This document shows, piece by piece, positions 46,234-58,000 of a stretch of 64,000 bases of DNA. The DNA comes from Pandoraea bronchicola (GTDB taxonomy: Bacteria; Pseudomonadota; Gammaproteobacteria; Burkholderiales; Burkholderiaceae). Made by a program: the position numbers and the translations under genes. The DNA is taken from the NCBI RefSeq assembly GCF_902459805.1, contig NZ_CABPST010000005.1, positions 1-64,000 on the forward strand, given 5' to 3'. Numbering within the stretch: the stretch's first letter is position 1; every line of letters begins with the position of its first letter. Below the pieces are notes generated by a model. It was not told the DNA's origin. It worked only from the letters and a program-made list of their open reading frames with translations, and ran no database searches.

Positions 46234-46782
46234 TCAGTCTTCTTGCTTGTAGTCCGAGAACAATATGCCTTGCCGGTCCTTGTCCGAGACGATCGGCGTG
46301 ATGCCGTCGAGCGGCCAGGGAATCGCCAGCGTCGGATCATCCCAGCGGATGCAACGTTCGAACTGCGGCGCCCAATAGTCGGTGGTCTTGTACAGCACTT
46401 CAGCCGTCTCCGACGTCACCACGAAGCCGTGGGCGAAGCCTGCCGGAATCCACAATTGCTTCTTGTTCTGCGCACTCAGTATGTCAGCACTCCACTTGCC
46501 GAACGTTGGCGAGTCTGCACGCAGATCGACTGCAACATCGTAGACTTCGCCCTCCAGTACGCGCACGAGTTTGCCCTGTGGTTGCTTGACCTGATAGTGC
46601 AGCCCCCGCAGTACGCCACGCGAAGAACGCGACTGATTGTCCTGCACGAACGTAAGCGTCTCGCCCAGTGCGGCCTCGAAGTTGCGCTGGTTAAAGCTCT
46701 CGAAGAAATGACCGCGAGAGTCGCCGAATACCTTCGGTTCGATCACGCGAACGGCCGGAATGGCTGTGGGAGTCACTTGCAT
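46234..46782 (-). CDS. rfbC: dTDP-4-dehydrorhamnose 3,5-epimerase
   Basis: Third enzyme of dTDP-L-rhamnose synthesis (RmlC), 182 aa. Cupin fold with DNQSRSSRGVLRGLHYQ (catalytic His) and FAHGFVVTSETAEVLYKTTDYW. It follows rfbB and rfbA on the same strand with a 43-bp gap to rfbA. It is the last gene of the group; no rfbD (RmlD) follows. Confidence 0.96.
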   Translation of the reverse strand: MQVTPTAIPAVRVIEPKVFGDSRGHFFESFNQRNFEAALGETLTFVQDNQSRSSRGVLRGLHYQVKQPQGKLVRVLEGEVYDVAVDLRADSPTFGKWSADILSAQNKKQLWIPAGFAHGFVVTSETAEVLYKTTDYWAPQFERCIRWDDPTLAIPWPLDGITPIVSDKDRQGILFSDYKQED

Positions 46783-46825
46783 AATAAGTCACCGGTAAAA
46801 AGCGAAGAAATGTGATGCCTGAGAC

Positions 46826-47713
46826 TCAGAACACCCGTTCACGCAGCATCGAGAGCAGGTACTGGCCGTAGCCAGTCTTGGCCAGCGGCTGCGCCAGTGT
46901 TTCGATGGCTGCCGCGTCAATCCACCCGCGACGGAATGCAATTTCCTCTGGGCAGGCAACCTTGAGCCCCTGACGTGACTCGATGGTCTGAATGAAGGTG
47001 CTCGCTTCGAGCATCGACTCATGCGTGCCGGTATCGAGCCAGGCATACCCTCGCCCCATGATTTGCACATTGAGCTTGCCGCGGCGCAGGTATTCGTTGT
47101 TGACGTCCGTGATTTCCAGTTCGCCACGCGGTGAAGGTTTGATCGAACGGGCAATCTCGATCACGTCGTTATCGCAGAAATAGAGACCGGTCACGGCATA
47201 ACGCGACTTGGGCGCTTTCGGCTTCTCGACGAGTTCGACAGCCTTGCCGTTCGCATCGAATGTCACCACGCCGTAGCGCTCGGGATCGTGCACCGGATAG
47301 GCGAACACGCAGGCGCCGTCCGTCTGTGCATTCGCCGCCGAGAGCAGTCCTGCGAAATCGTGCCCGTAGAACAGATTGTCGCCCAGCACCAACGCGCACG
47401 GATCGTTGCCAATGAAGTCGGCCCCAATCAGGAAAGCCTGAGCCAGACCGTCCGGCGAAGCTTGCACGGCATATTGCAGGTTCAGGCCCCACTGGCTCCC
47501 ATCACCCAGGAGTTGTTCGAAGCGTGGAGTGTCCTGCGGCGTCGAGATGATCAGCACATCGCGAATGCCCGCCAGCATTAGCGTACTGAGCGGGTAATAG
47601 ATCATCGGCTTGTCATACACCGGGAGCAACTGCTTCGAGACGGCCAGCGTGGCCGGATACAGTCGCGTGCCGGAGCCACCGGCGAGGATAATGCCTTTAC
47701 GCTTGATACTCAT
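46826..47713 (-). CDS. rfbA: Glucose-1-phosphate thymidylyltransferase
   Basis: First enzyme of dTDP-L-rhamnose synthesis (RmlA), 295 aa: glucose-1-phosphate plus dTTP to dTDP-glucose. The nucleotidyltransferase motif [16 protein letters not shown] and [12 protein letters not shown] are clear. The ATG at 47713 (MSIKRKGII) is 8 bp after the rfbB stop. Product feedback inhibition by dTDP-rhamnose is known for the family. Confidence 0.97.
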   Translation of the reverse strand: MSIKRKGIILAGGSGTRLYPATLAVSKQLLPVYDKPMIYYPLSTLMLAGIRDVLIISTPQDTPRFEQLLGDGSQWGLNLQYAVQASPDGLAQAFLIGADFIGNDPCALVLGDNLFYGHDFAGLLSAANAQTDGACVFAYPVHDPERYGVVTFDANGKAVELVEKPKAPKSRYAVTGLYFCDNDVIEIARSIKPSPRGELEITDVNNEYLRRGKLNVQIMGRGYAWLDTGTHESMLEASTFIQTIESRQGLKVACPEEIAFRRGWIDAAAIETLAQPLAKTGYGQYLLSMLRERVF

Positions 47714-47720
47714 GCCCGCC

Positions 47721-48785
47721 TCAGCCGTTTTTTTGATAGTGCGTTTCGATCCAGCGCTGGTACTCACCCGACTGCACCTGGCGCACCCACTCTGCATTGG
47801 CGAGATACCACTGCACCGTTTTGCGCATCCCGGTCTCGAAGGTCTCGGCCGGGCGCCAGCCCAGTTCGCGCTCGAGCTTGCGAGCATCAATCGCGTAGCG
47901 GCGGTCGTGCCCCGGACGGTCGGTCACGAACGTGATCTGATCGACGTACGACTTGCCGTCGGCTCGCGGCGACAGCTCGTCGAGCAGCGTGCATAGGTGC
48001 TTCACCACCGACAGGTTGTTCTGCTCGTTCCAGCCGCCAACGTTGTACACCTCGCCGAGGGTACCCTTGGCGAGCACTTCGCGAATTGCCGAGCAGTGGT
48101 CGCCAACGTACAACCAATCGCGAACGTTACTGCCGTCGCCATAGATCGGCAGCGGCTTGCCGGCAAGCGCATTCGCGATCACCAGCGGAATGAGCTTTTC
48201 GGGGAATTGGTACGGGCCGTAATTGTTCGAGCAGTTCGTCGTCAGCGTCGGCAGGCCGTAAGTGTGATGGTAGGCCCGCACGAGGTGATCGGAGCCTGCC
48301 TTCGACGCCGAATACGGGCTGTTGGGCGCGTACGGCGTCGTCTCCGTGAATGCCGGATCTGCCGGGCTCAGCGAGCCATAGACCTCATCCGTCGAGACAT
48401 GCAGGAAGCGGAAGGCATGGCGTGCCTCGTCGTCGAGCGCTGCCCAATAGGCACGAGCCGCTTCGAGCATCGTGAACGTGCCGACGATGTTCGTCTGGAC
48501 AAAGTCGCCGGGGCCGTGGATGGAACGGTCTACGTGGCTTTCTGCGGCGAAGTGCAACACGGCGCGCGGACGATGTTCTGCATACAGACGATCAAGGGCG
48601 TCACGATCGCAAATGTCGACCTGTGCGAAATGATGACGGGGATCGTGCTCCAGACTCGCCAGATTCGCCAGATTGCCAGCGTAGGTCAGCTTGTCGATGG
48701 TGACCACCGGCTCGTCATGTTGCGCCAGCCAATCGAGAACGAAGTTTGCACCGATAAAACCGGCGCCGCCAGTCACGAAGATCAT
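47721..48785 (-). CDS. rfbB: dTDP-glucose 4,6-dehydratase
   Basis: Second enzyme of the pathway (RmlB), 354 aa. Extended SDR with NAD-binding [16 protein letters not shown], active-site [10 protein letters not shown] (YxxxK) and the STDEVYG stretch. First gene of the rfbBAC cluster, with rfbA 7 bp downstream. The cluster feeds rhamnose into LPS or another surface glycan. Confidence 0.97.
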   Translation of the reverse strand: MIFVTGGAGFIGANFVLDWLAQHDEPVVTIDKLTYAGNLANLASLEHDPRHHFAQVDICDRDALDRLYAEHRPRAVLHFAAESHVDRSIHGPGDFVQTNIVGTFTMLEAARAYWAALDDEARHAFRFLHVSTDEVYGSLSPADPAFTETTPYAPNSPYSASKAGSDHLVRAYHHTYGLPTLTTNCSNNYGPYQFPEKLIPLVIANALAGKPLPIYGDGSNVRDWLYVGDHCSAIREVLAKGTLGEVYNVGGWNEQNNLSVVKHLCTLLDELSPRADGKSYVDQITFVTDRPGHDRRYAIDARKLERELGWRPAETFETGMRKTVQWYLANAEWVRQVQSGEYQRWIETHYQKNG

Positions 48786-48813
48786 AGGTGTTGAAGATTG
48801 GTAAGTAGTAGGT

Positions 48814-49398
48814 TTAACGGGGACGCGGCACGCGTCCCATCAAGAAAAATTCGTCGTTAGGTCGCATCGAAACGGCATTGGCGATGCGATTGGACATGCC
48901 GAAAAATGCGGTGATCGCCGCGATATCCCAAATGTCCTCGTCGTCGAGACCATGTTCGCGCAGCGTCACGTAATCGTCGTCACCCACCTCGTGGGAGCGC
49001 TCGCAGACCTTCGTCGCGTAGGCGAGAATCGCTTTCTGACGCGGGGTGAGGTCTGCCTTGAGGTAGTTGACGGCCACCTGATCGGCCAGCAGCGGCTGCT
49101 TTTCATAGATGCGCACCAGCGCGCCATGGGCAACGACGCAATACAGACACTGATTCAAGGCACTCGTGGCGACCACGATCATTTCGCGTTCGCCCTTGCT
49201 CAGATTGCCGTCCTTGAGCATCAGCGCGTCGTGATACGCGAAAAACGCGCGAAACTCATCGGGACGATGCGCCAGCGCGAGGAACACGTTCGGGATGAAG
49301 CCGGCCTTTTCCTGCACCTCATCGATGCGCGCACGGATATCCTCCGGCAACGCGGCAAGATCGGGTACGGGGAAACGACTGATCGGCGGCTGGCTCAT
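48814..49398 (-). CDS. AhpD-like / carboxymuconolactone decarboxylase family protein
   Basis: 194 aa of the uncharacterised peroxidase-related group. The CxxC with His, [11 protein letters not shown], is the catalytic pattern of AhpD-like alkylhydroperoxidases. [15 protein letters not shown] precedes it, as in the family. It lies between rfbB and msbA on the same strand, without obvious functional link. ATG at 49398. Confidence 0.9.
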   Translation of the reverse strand: MSQPPISRFPVPDLAALPEDIRARIDEVQEKAGFIPNVFLALAHRPDEFRAFFAYHDALMLKDGNLSKGEREMIVVATSALNQCLYCVVAHGALVRIYEKQPLLADQVAVNYLKADLTPRQKAILAYATKVCERSHEVGDDDYVTLREHGLDDEDIWDIAAITAFFGMSNRIANAVSMRPNDEFFLMGRVPRPR

Positions 49399-49451
49399 CG
49401 TGATCTCCTCAAAACCGGTGGATAAAGTCTGACGTTCGCAATGCGGTGACG

Positions 49452-51203
49452 TCAGCCTTCCTGCTGCTGTGTGTATTGAATACGGTGCAGATGCGCGTAA
49501 AGGCCATTATGCGCCACCAGCGCCTGGTGCGAGCCCTGCTCCACGATCCGGCCGTGTTCGAGCACGACGATACGATCTGCTCGCTCGATGGTGGAGAGGC
49601 GGTGCGCAATCACCAGCGTGGTACGCCCTTCCATCAACACTTCGAGCGCCGCCTGCACGTGGCGCTCCGACTCCGAATCGAGCGCCGAAGTGGCTTCGTC
49701 AAGAATCAGGATCGGGGCGTCCTTGTAGATCGCCCGCGCAATCGCCAGACGCTGACGCTGCCCGCCTGACAGGCGCATGCCGTTATCACCCACGAGCGTG
49801 TTCACGCCGTCCGGCATGGCCGCCACCGCATCGACCAGATTGGCCGCGCGCAATGCCGCCTGCACCCGTTCCGGGTCGATCTCCTGACCATAGGCCACAT
49901 TCGCGGCGATGGTGTCGTTGAAGAGCACGACGTCCTGGCTCACGAAAGCAATCTGGCGACGCAGATCGGCCAGGCGCAGATCGTTCAGCGGAATGTCGTC
50001 GAGCAGAATCTGCCCGCCGGTCGGGTCGAAGAAACGCGGCACCAGATTGACCAGCGTCGTCTTGCCGCTCCCCGACGGGCCCACCAGCGCCACCATCTCG
50101 CCGGGCGCCACGTCGAGTGAAATCCGGTCGAGCGTCGGACGCTCGCTCGCGCCGTAGTGGAAGCTCACCTGATCGAACGTCACGCGGCCCTTGGCGCGCT
50201 CGAGCGTGCGGTCGCCGCCGACCGGCTCGACTTCCACGTCCATCACTTCGAAAATCAGCTCCGCCGCCGTCACACCGCGCTGCAGCGGCTGGTTGACGTC
50301 CATCAGATGCTTGAGGGGGGAGACAACGAGCAAGAGCGCCGTGACGAACGCCGTAAAGCCACCCACGGTCATCTCGCCCGACGACGACTCGATCATCGCC
50401 ACGGTAATGACAATGGCCAGCGCCAGCGAGGCAAGCGCCTGCGTGACCGGCTGCGCCAACCCACCGGAGACGGTCACGCGCATGGCATAGCCGCGCAGCG
50501 TGCTGGTCATCTTGTCGAAGCGCGACTTTTCATACGCTTCGCCGTTGTGGATCTTCACCACCTTGTAGCCGCCCACGGCTTCCTCGACTACGTACGACAG
50601 CGCGTTGGTCAACGTCTGCTGCTCGCGGTTCAGGCGGCGCAGGCGCCGGTTGATCTTGCCGACGAGCCAGCCGATGAGCGGCAAGATCACGGCCACCACG
50701 AGCGTGAGGCGCCAGTTCAGATAGAACAGGTAGCCCAGCAGGCCGACCACGGTCAGCGAGTCGCGCACCAGTGTGATAAGCACCGTAGTCAGCACGCCAA
50801 GCACCTGATTGACTTCGTAGACAAGCGCATTGATGAGCGTGCTGGTCGTCTCTCGCTGGTAGAAGGCAGCCGGCGCGTGCAGCAGACGCTCGAACATGCG
50901 CACGCGCAGATCGAGCAGCACACGGTTCGACACCCACGAGAGCATGTAGTTGGCCGAATACTGCGCCAGTCCCCGAATGACGGCCAGACCGATCACCGCG
51001 GCGGGTACGTACCATAGCTTCCACGGATCGCCGCCAGAGAAGCCCTTGTCGAGCACCGGCTTGAGGACGGCCGGGATGGCCGCTTCGGTGGCCGCCACCA
51101 TCGCCATGGCGAGAACGGCCAGCAGGCCCATGTGCCAATACGGCTGGAGATAGCCCAGCAGACGCCGCAGAATCGGTCCGGTGGGCTTGTGGGGTACGCT
51201 CAT
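49452..51203 (-). CDS. msbA: Lipid A export ABC transporter MsbA
   Basis: Half-transporter of 583 aa that flips lipid A-core across the inner membrane. Six-helix membrane domain (about 1-325) is followed by the ATPase with [24 protein letters not shown] and [16 protein letters not shown]. The ATG at 51203 (MSVPHKPTG) is chosen because the longer frame overlaps the recQ promoter area. Next to LPS genes, consistent with the role. Diverges from recQ. Confidence 0.94.
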   Translation of the reverse strand: MSVPHKPTGPILRRLLGYLQPYWHMGLLAVLAMAMVAATEAAIPAVLKPVLDKGFSGGDPWKLWYVPAAVIGLAVIRGLAQYSANYMLSWVSNRVLLDLRVRMFERLLHAPAAFYQRETTSTLINALVYEVNQVLGVLTTVLITLVRDSLTVVGLLGYLFYLNWRLTLVVAVILPLIGWLVGKINRRLRRLNREQQTLTNALSYVVEEAVGGYKVVKIHNGEAYEKSRFDKMTSTLRGYAMRVTVSGGLAQPVTQALASLALAIVITVAMIESSSGEMTVGGFTAFVTALLLVVSPLKHLMDVNQPLQRGVTAAELIFEVMDVEVEPVGGDRTLERAKGRVTFDQVSFHYGASERPTLDRISLDVAPGEMVALVGPSGSGKTTLVNLVPRFFDPTGGQILLDDIPLNDLRLADLRRQIAFVSQDVVLFNDTIAANVAYGQEIDPERVQAALRAANLVDAVAAMPDGVNTLVGDNGMRLSGGQRQRLAIARAIYKDAPILILDEATSALDSESERHVQAALEVLMEGRTTLVIAHRLSTIERADRIVVLEHGRIVEQGSHQALVAHNGLYAHLHRIQYTQQQEG

Positions 51204-51366
51204 GAAGGTCGGGGACGGCGGAAAAACCGCTATTCTATCGTACCGGCCGGTCCCGCCGGGACGCGTCCTGGCAGGACTCGGACGTCGCCTCAAAATTCGC
51301 CACAAAGCCCGCAATCAGGGGCCTCTGGCACGCCGAAGCCCGGGTGGAACCGGTATACTCCCGCCC

Positions 51367-53175
51367 ATGGCAAGCGCACTCGAAGTCCTCCGTACCGTAT
51401 TCGGCTATAACGCATTCCGTGGCGATCAAGCCGCCATCGTCGACCACGTGGCCGACGGAGGCGATGCTCTCGTCCTGATGCCGACCGGTGGCGGCAAGTC
51501 CCTTTGTTACCAGATCCCTGCGCTACTGCGCCCGGGCATCGGTATCGTCGTCTCCCCGCTCATCGCCCTCATGCAGGATCAGGTCGATGCCTTGCTGCAG
51601 GCGGGCGTGCGCGCCGCCTATCTGAATTCCAGTCTCAGCTTCGATGAGGCGCTCGATACCGAGCGGCGTGCCGCCCGAGGCGAACTCGATCTGCTCTACG
51701 TCGCGCCCGAGCGTCTGCTGACCGAGCGATTTCTCGATCTGCTCGACCGGCTCGACGAGCGCGGACAACTGGCGCTGTTCGCCATTGACGAGGCGCATTG
51801 CGTTTCGCAATGGGGGCATGATTTCCGTCCCGAGTACATTCAGCTCTCTGCACTCCACGAGCGCTACCCGCGTGTGCCGCGCATCGCGCTGACCGCCACG
51901 GCAGACAACGCGACGCGCGAAGAGATTCAGACGCGCCTGGGCCTGACCGACGCGCGGCTATTCGTCTCCAGCTTCGACCGGCCGAACATTCGTTACGAGA
52001 TCGTCGACCGCGACAATCCTCGCAAGCAATTGCTGGCCTTTCTTGGGCGGCATCGTGGCGAAGCCGGAATCGTCTACTGCCTGTCGCGCAAGAAGGTGGA
52101 AGAAACCGCCGCCTGGCTCGAGACGCAAGGCATTCCGGCCCTGCCCTATCACGCGGGTCTTGATGCCGAAGTGCGCCGCACGCACCAGCAGCGGTTCCTG
52201 CGCGAGGAAGGGCTGGTCATGTCGGCGACCGTCGCCTTCGGCATGGGCATCGACAAGCCGGATGTGCGTTTCGTCGCTCACCTGGATTTGCCCAAGAGCC
52301 TCGAAGCGTACTACCAGGAGACGGGACGCGCCGGTCGTGACGGTGAGCCCGCCGAAGCCTGGATGGCCTACGGGCTGAACGACGTCGTGGTGCATCGCAG
52401 CCGCATCGACGAGTCGAATGCGCCGGACCTGCAAAAGCGCATCGAACGCCAGAAGCTCGATGCCTTGCTCGGCTATTGCGAAGCGCCGCGCTGCCGCCGT
52501 ACCGTGCTCCTCTCGTATTTCGGCGAGACGAGCGAGCCGTGCGGCAACTGCGACGTGTGCCTGAATCCACCGGAAGTCTTCGACGGCACGATCGCCGCCC
52601 AGAAGGCGCTCTCCGCCATTCTGCGCACGGGCCAGCGCTTCGGCGCCGGGCATCTGGTCGACTTGCTGCGCGGGCGGAGCACCGACAAGATTCGTCAGTT
52701 CGGGCACGACGCCTTGCCGACGTTCGGTGTCGGCGGAGAACTCGACGATCAGGGCTGGCGCGCAGTGTTCCGCCAGTTGATCGCGCATGGCATTATCGAG
52801 CCCGACAGCAGTCAGTACGGCGCACTGACGCTCAACGCAGCGGCACGACCGGTGCTCAAGGGGGAAACCACGCTGTCGCTGCGACGCCAGCGCCCCACCG
52901 TCGGCAAAAAGAGCCGTTTCGCCGGCTATGCATCGTCTCCGGCCATCGAGCTGGATCCTGCCGATCAGCAACTATTCGACAAGCTGCGCGCCTGGCGGCA
53001 GGACATCGCCAAGACGCAACAAGTGCCTGCATACGTTATCCTGCACGACCGGACGCTGCGTGAGCTTGCCCAACGCCGCCCGCGCCATCGTGAAGGTCTG
53101 GCAGACATCACCGGACTCGGTGAAGCCAAGATCGAACGCTATGGCGAAGCGCTCGTCGAGTTACTCAACGCCTGA
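51367..53175 (+). CDS. recQ: ATP-dependent DNA helicase RecQ
   Basis: 3'-5' helicase of the RecF pathway, 602 aa. Walker [21 protein letters not shown] box IDEAHC, helicase C-terminal motifs [28 protein letters not shown], the RQC zinc cysteines CRRT...CGNCDVC, and a C-terminal HRDC domain (about 520-602). The ATG at 51367 fits the family. It diverges from msbA. Confidence 0.97.
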   Translation: MASALEVLRTVFGYNAFRGDQAAIVDHVADGGDALVLMPTGGGKSLCYQIPALLRPGIGIVVSPLIALMQDQVDALLQAGVRAAYLNSSLSFDEALDTERRAARGELDLLYVAPERLLTERFLDLLDRLDERGQLALFAIDEAHCVSQWGHDFRPEYIQLSALHERYPRVPRIALTATADNATREEIQTRLGLTDARLFVSSFDRPNIRYEIVDRDNPRKQLLAFLGRHRGEAGIVYCLSRKKVEETAAWLETQGIPALPYHAGLDAEVRRTHQQRFLREEGLVMSATVAFGMGIDKPDVRFVAHLDLPKSLEAYYQETGRAGRDGEPAEAWMAYGLNDVVVHRSRIDESNAPDLQKRIERQKLDALLGYCEAPRCRRTVLLSYFGETSEPCGNCDVCLNPPEVFDGTIAAQKALSAILRTGQRFGAGHLVDLLRGRSTDKIRQFGHDALPTFGVGGELDDQGWRAVFRQLIAHGIIEPDSSQYGALTLNAAARPVLKGETTLSLRRQRPTVGKKSRFAGYASSPAIELDPADQQLFDKLRAWRQDIAKTQQVPAYVILHDRTLRELAQRRPRHREGLADITGLGEAKIERYGEALVELLNA

Positions 53176-53237
53176 ACCGACGACGCGAGATGACTCCCCG
53201 GGCCCGCGGGTCCGAAGCCGCCATTTCGTGAATTCTC

Positions 53238-54020
53238 ATGATCGAAGCTACACCGCCCGTCTTCTCGTCGCCGCGTCTGCCTCTCACGGTGACGATCCTC
53301 ACACGCAACGAGCGTCACAACATCGCCGAGTGCATAGCGTCGGTGCAACCGTTTGCGTCCCAGATCGTGGTACTGGATAACGCGAGCACGGACGGCACGG
53401 CAGACATCGCTCGCGCCGCAGGTGCTGAAGTCCACGTCACGCCCGATTGGCCCGGCTTCGGCCCGCAGAAAAATCGTGCCCTGTCGCACGCCACGCAACC
53501 GTGGGTGCTCTCGCTCGATGCCGATGAGCGCGTTACGCCCGAGCTGGCCGCCGACATTGCGATGGCAATCGGGCAAGGAACCTGCACGGGATATCGCATG
53601 CCGCGTCTGTCGCAATTCCTCGGACACTGGGTTCGGCACTGCGGCTGGTATCCCGATTACGTGCTGCGGCTGTTTCGACGCGAGGCCGGGCGCTTCTCCG
53701 ACAATCTCGTGCACGAGCGCGTGATCGTCGATGGCGAGATCGGCACACTCGCGCATCACCTGCTTCACTACAGCTATACCGAGACTCGTCAGGTCGAGGA
53801 CAAGGTGCAGCGCTATGCGCGCGCAGGCGCGAAAGAGATGGCCCTGCGCGGCAAGCGAGTCTCGCCGCTCAAGCCGTGGATCAATGGCGGATGGGCGTTC
53901 GTGCGCACCTATTTGTTGCGCCGGGGGTTTCTCGACGGCGCCACCGGGGCGGCGATCGCACGAATGAATGCGCGCAGTGCGTTCCTGAAGTATGCCTTGC
54001 TGCGGCGCGAGGACGCCTGA
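53238..54020 (+). CDS. Family-2 glycosyltransferase, WaaE/KdtX-like
   Basis: 260 aa, GT-A fold: TVTILTRNERHNIAECIASV, LDNASTDGT, and the DxD-type VLSLDADERVT. The stretch GFGPQKNRAL resembles LPS core beta-1,4-glucosyltransferases of the WaaE/KdtX group. One likely substrate is heptose I of LPS inner core; this is family inference. It follows recQ by 62 bp and ends before a convergent terminator. Confidence 0.88.
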   Translation: MIEATPPVFSSPRLPLTVTILTRNERHNIAECIASVQPFASQIVVLDNASTDGTADIARAAGAEVHVTPDWPGFGPQKNRALSHATQPWVLSLDADERVTPELAADIAMAIGQGTCTGYRMPRLSQFLGHWVRHCGWYPDYVLRLFRREAGRFSDNLVHERVIVDGEIGTLAHHLLHYSYTETRQVEDKVQRYARAGAKEMALRGKRVSPLKPWINGGWAFVRTYLLRRGFLDGATGAAIARMNARSAFLKYALLRREDA

Positions 54021-54060
54021 CACCTGCGGCCCCGGCGCACCATCCTCCGCCTCAAGCAAA

Positions 54061-54081
54061 ACGGACGCAAATGGCGTCCGT
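54061..54081. terminator. Hairpin between convergent glycosyltransferase genes
   Basis: Stem ACGGACGC / GCGTCCGT with a 5-nt loop. AAA precedes and TCCTCTTT follows, giving a weak U-tract on the plus strand. Confidence 0.6.
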
Positions 54082-54108
54082 TCCTCTTTCCGATTTCGAC
54101 GTTCGACC

Positions 54109-54960
54109 TTACTTGGCAAGCGCCCGCTTCACGCGCGAGCGGAACAACTCCCAGCGCAGCTTGCCGTCGTCGACGGGCTCAGGCAAACGTCCATCGTTGC
54201 CTGCCGGCACGGGCTTGCCACGACGCAGGTAATAGCGATCGAAAATGGATTGCGTCATGCCCCACTTGCGCAGAAATTGCGTGCGACCGTCGTTCTTCAC
54301 GACCTTGCCCGTGCTTTTGCACTGGAAGTGGTACACAAGGCTCGCCCCGACGCCAACGAAACGGCGGGCGCCTGCGGCCCACATCTTCATCGAAAAATCG
54401 TTGTCGCTGCTCATGCCCGGGCTTAACTCGGTACTGTAGCCACCGACGAGGAACCACCAATCGCGATGCACGAGCGTCGGCGGCCACGTGGCGCCGAACC
54501 AGTCGGGTTTCGCGTAGGTCGGCACAGCGGCAAGCAACCCCGCCTCGTCGAAGGTATCGACGTCACGTCCGAAGTCGTGCACAAGCACACACGGATTGCG
54601 GGTATCGACCGGCTCGATCATGGTGCCCGAGAGCATGAAGGCCTTGTCAGGCATGGCTTCGGCGCGCTCGATCAGCGCGCTGTCCCAGCCGGGGCAGCAG
54701 TACATGTCGTCGTTCAGGTAGACGATGTACTTCTCGCGTGCGAGCGCCGCCGCCTGGTTCACGGCGTAGCAAATACCGATGTTGTCCGGCGACGCCGTAT
54801 GCTCGATCCCCTCGGCCCGCACCCACTCAAGCGAGCCATCCGACCCGTCGTTCACGTGGACGATGATCTGGTGCTGATGGCTCGAATTCTGGCGAATACT
54901 GTGCACGCATAGCTGCAGCAACGCGAGGTTGTTCCACGTCGGAACGATGATGGAAAACAT
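54109..54960 (-). CDS. Family-2 glycosyltransferase
   Basis: 283 aa, beginning FSIIVPTWNNLALLQLCVHSI, then HVNDGSDGSLEW and the DxD-type YLNDDMYCC. The acceptor region differs from the preceding glycosyltransferase. Probably adds a sugar to LPS or another cell-surface glycan, given the neighbouring rfb, msbA and GT genes. It follows dnaE on the minus strand (74-bp gap). Confidence 0.85.
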   Translation of the reverse strand: MFSIIVPTWNNLALLQLCVHSIRQNSSHQHQIIVHVNDGSDGSLEWVRAEGIEHTASPDNIGICYAVNQAAALAREKYIVYLNDDMYCCPGWDSALIERAEAMPDKAFMLSGTMIEPVDTRNPCVLVHDFGRDVDTFDEAGLLAAVPTYAKPDWFGATWPPTLVHRDWWFLVGGYSTELSPGMSSDNDFSMKMWAAGARRFVGVGASLVYHFQCKSTGKVVKNDGRTQFLRKWGMTQSIFDRYYLRRGKPVPAGNDGRLPEPVDDGKLRWELFRSRVKRALAK

Positions 54961-55034
54961 CCGGATGTCCTTGTTGTACCGAATAGCGAACGGCGTCGGG
55001 CGGCATCGCGCAACGCCAGCCCGCGCCGCCTATC

Positions 55035-58000
55035 TCAATAGATGATCTGTACCGAGTCCGGCGCCAGCCACTGGCGAAGTTCGCCCAGCAACTCATCGCC
55101 CGGCTGCACTTTCCAGTCGTCGCCCAGTCGTGACTCGCATTCGGCGTCGGGACGGCGGTACACAATGTGCACCGGCAAGCCGCTCTGCTTGTCGGCATCA
55201 CCATCGCCGTTGCCATTCCGGCGGCCAAAGCCACCGCCACCACCGCCATTGAAACCGCCACCGCCGCCGCCATTGAAGCCGCCGCCCGCACCTGCCGTTG
55301 CCGCAACGCGGTACATCGTGCAGTGCGGTTGCAACGTGGCGCGCAAGCGCGTCCAGTCTGCATTGCCGTTGAACGACAGTCTGAGCGCACGAGCGAAGCG
55401 TGCACGCGCGCGGCCGAGGTCCATCAGGCTTTCCGTCGTGAAACGCAAGCCTCCCGTGAAACTGTCGGGACGCGCATTGCCCTGCACGATCAGCAGTTCG
55501 TCTTCCTTGAAGAGGTGCTTGTTTGCCTCGAACTGCTCGTTGAAGATGGTGACCTCGAGTGTGCCCGTGCCATCGTCGAGCTGCACGATCAGCATCTTGC
55601 CGCGCTGGGTCATCATCGTTCGCAGGCTGGAAATCACCCCGGCGACGAGCCTGTCGCGTCCTTCCGAAAGATCGCGGATGCGCGTACGCACGAAGCGCCG
55701 CACTTCGTCCGAGTACGAATCGAACATGTGGCCCGACAGATAGAAGCCGAGGGCCTGCTTCTCTTCCTGCAGCTTGCGCTTGTCGGTCCAGGCCGGCACG
55801 TCCGCCAACTCCAGCGGGGCTTGCAGGCTTTCGTCGCCGAGATCGAAGAGGCTCACCTGATTGGCGGCCGCACTCGCTTGCTCGGCGGCTTCCATCGCCA
55901 TCGGTACCGACGCCATCAACTGCGCACGATTGTCGTGAATCGAATCGAAAGCACCGGCACGAATCAGCGCTTCGATCGTACGGCGGTTCACCACGCGACG
56001 GTCGATACGCGCGCAGAAGTCGAACAGATCGGTGAACGGCTTGCCTTCGCGGGCGCGCAGAATTTCTTCGATAGCCGACTGACCGCTGCCCTTGATGGCG
56101 CCGAGACCATAGCGAACGGTCTTCGAATCGGCCGGCTCGAAGCGGTAGGCGGATACGTTGACGTCCGGCGGCAATACGCCGAGCCCATTGACGCTGGACA
56201 GACAGTCTTCGTAGAGAATCTTGACCTTGTCCGTGTCGTCCATGGCCAAGCTCATGTTGGCGGCCATGAATTCGGCGGGATGATGCGCCTTGAGCCATGC
56301 GGTGTAGTACGCGAGCAGGGCGTACGCGGCCGCGTGCGACTTGTTGAAGCCGTAGCCCGCGAACTTCTCCATCAAGTCGAAGATTTCGTCCGACTTTTCG
56401 CGCGTGAGACCATTTTCCGCCGCGCCCTTCGCGAAGATCTCGCGGTGCTCGGCCATTTCCTCGGCCTTCTTCTTGCCCATGGCGCGGCGCAACAGGTCAG
56501 CGCCACCGAGCGAGTAGCCGCCGATGATCTGCGCCATCTGCATCACCTGCTCCTGATAGACCATGATGCCGTAGGTCTCCTGGAGCACCGGCTCGACGCG
56601 CGGATCCGGGTATTCCACCTTCTCGCGGCCGTGCTTACGGGCGCAGAAGCTCGGGATCAGGTCCATCGGGCCCGGTCGATACAACGCCACCAGCGCGATG
56701 ATGTCCTCGAACCGGTCAGGCTGGGCGTCTTTCAGCATGCCCTGCATGCCGCGGCTTTCCAACTGGAACACGGCCACCGTGTTGGCTTTCTTGAGGATGC
56801 TGAACGCTGCCGGGTCCGTGAGCGACACCTGATCGAGCGACCAGTCCGCCATCTCCGGATGCAGGCGCTTGATGTAACGCTCGGCCCAGTTCAGGATCGT
56901 GAGCGTCGTCAGCCCCAGAAAGTCGAACTTCACGAGGCCGACGGCTTCCACGTCGTCCTTGTCGTACTGGCTCACCACGCCGCTGGCGTCTTCGCCGCTG
57001 CCCTGCGTGTAAAGCGGGCAGAAATCCGTCAGTTTGCCCGGTGCGATCAACACGCCACCCGCGTGCATGCCGACGTTACGTGTGAGGCCTTCCACGCGCT
57101 GCGCCAGCTCGATCAACTGTTTGACTTCGTCTTCGGTCTGGAAGCGCTCGGCGAGTTGCGGTTCTTCCTTGAGCGCGTCATCGATGGTGACGTGCTTGCC
57201 CGGTTTGAACGGGATCAGCTTGGAGATACCGTCGACGAAGTTGTAGCCCAGATCGAGCACGCGGCCGACATCGCGCACCGCCGCCTTGGCGGCCATCGAG
57301 CCGAAGGTCGCGATCTGCGAAACGGCGTCCGCGCCGTACTTATCCTTCACATACTGAATGACGCGATCGCGCCCGTCCTGACAGAAGTCGATATCGAAGT
57401 CAGGCATCGAAACGCGTTCCGGGTTCAGGAAACGCTCGAACAGCAGGTTGTACTTGAGCGGGTCGAGATCGGTAATGCCCAGCGCGTAAGCGACCAGCGA
57501 ACCCGCGCCCGAGCCACGGCCCGGGCCAACGGGCACACCGTTGTTCTTCGCCCATTGAATAAAGTCCGCCACGATCAGGAAGTAGCCGGGGAAGCCCATC
57601 TTGATGATCGTGCCGGTCTCGAAGTCCAGCCGCTTGTAATAATCGGGACGCTGTTTGTCACGCTCGGCTTCGTCGGGGAACAGTTGCGCGAGACGCGTCT
57701 CCAGCCCCTCTTTCGACAGATGGACGAGGTAGTCGTCGAGCGACATGCCGTCCGGCGTCGGGAAGAGCGGCAGCTTCGGCTTGCCGAGTTCGAGCGTCAG
57801 GTTGCAGCGCTTGGCGATCTCGACCGTGTTGGCCAGCGCAGAAGGTACGTCCTCGAACGCGGCGATCATGTCGTCCTGCGTCCGGAAACTCTGATCCTGC
57901 GTGAAACGGCGCACACGGCGCGCGTTGCCCAGCATCTCGCCTTCCGAGATACACACGCGCGCTTCGTGCGCGGTGAAATCGTCAGCCGTCATGAACTGGA

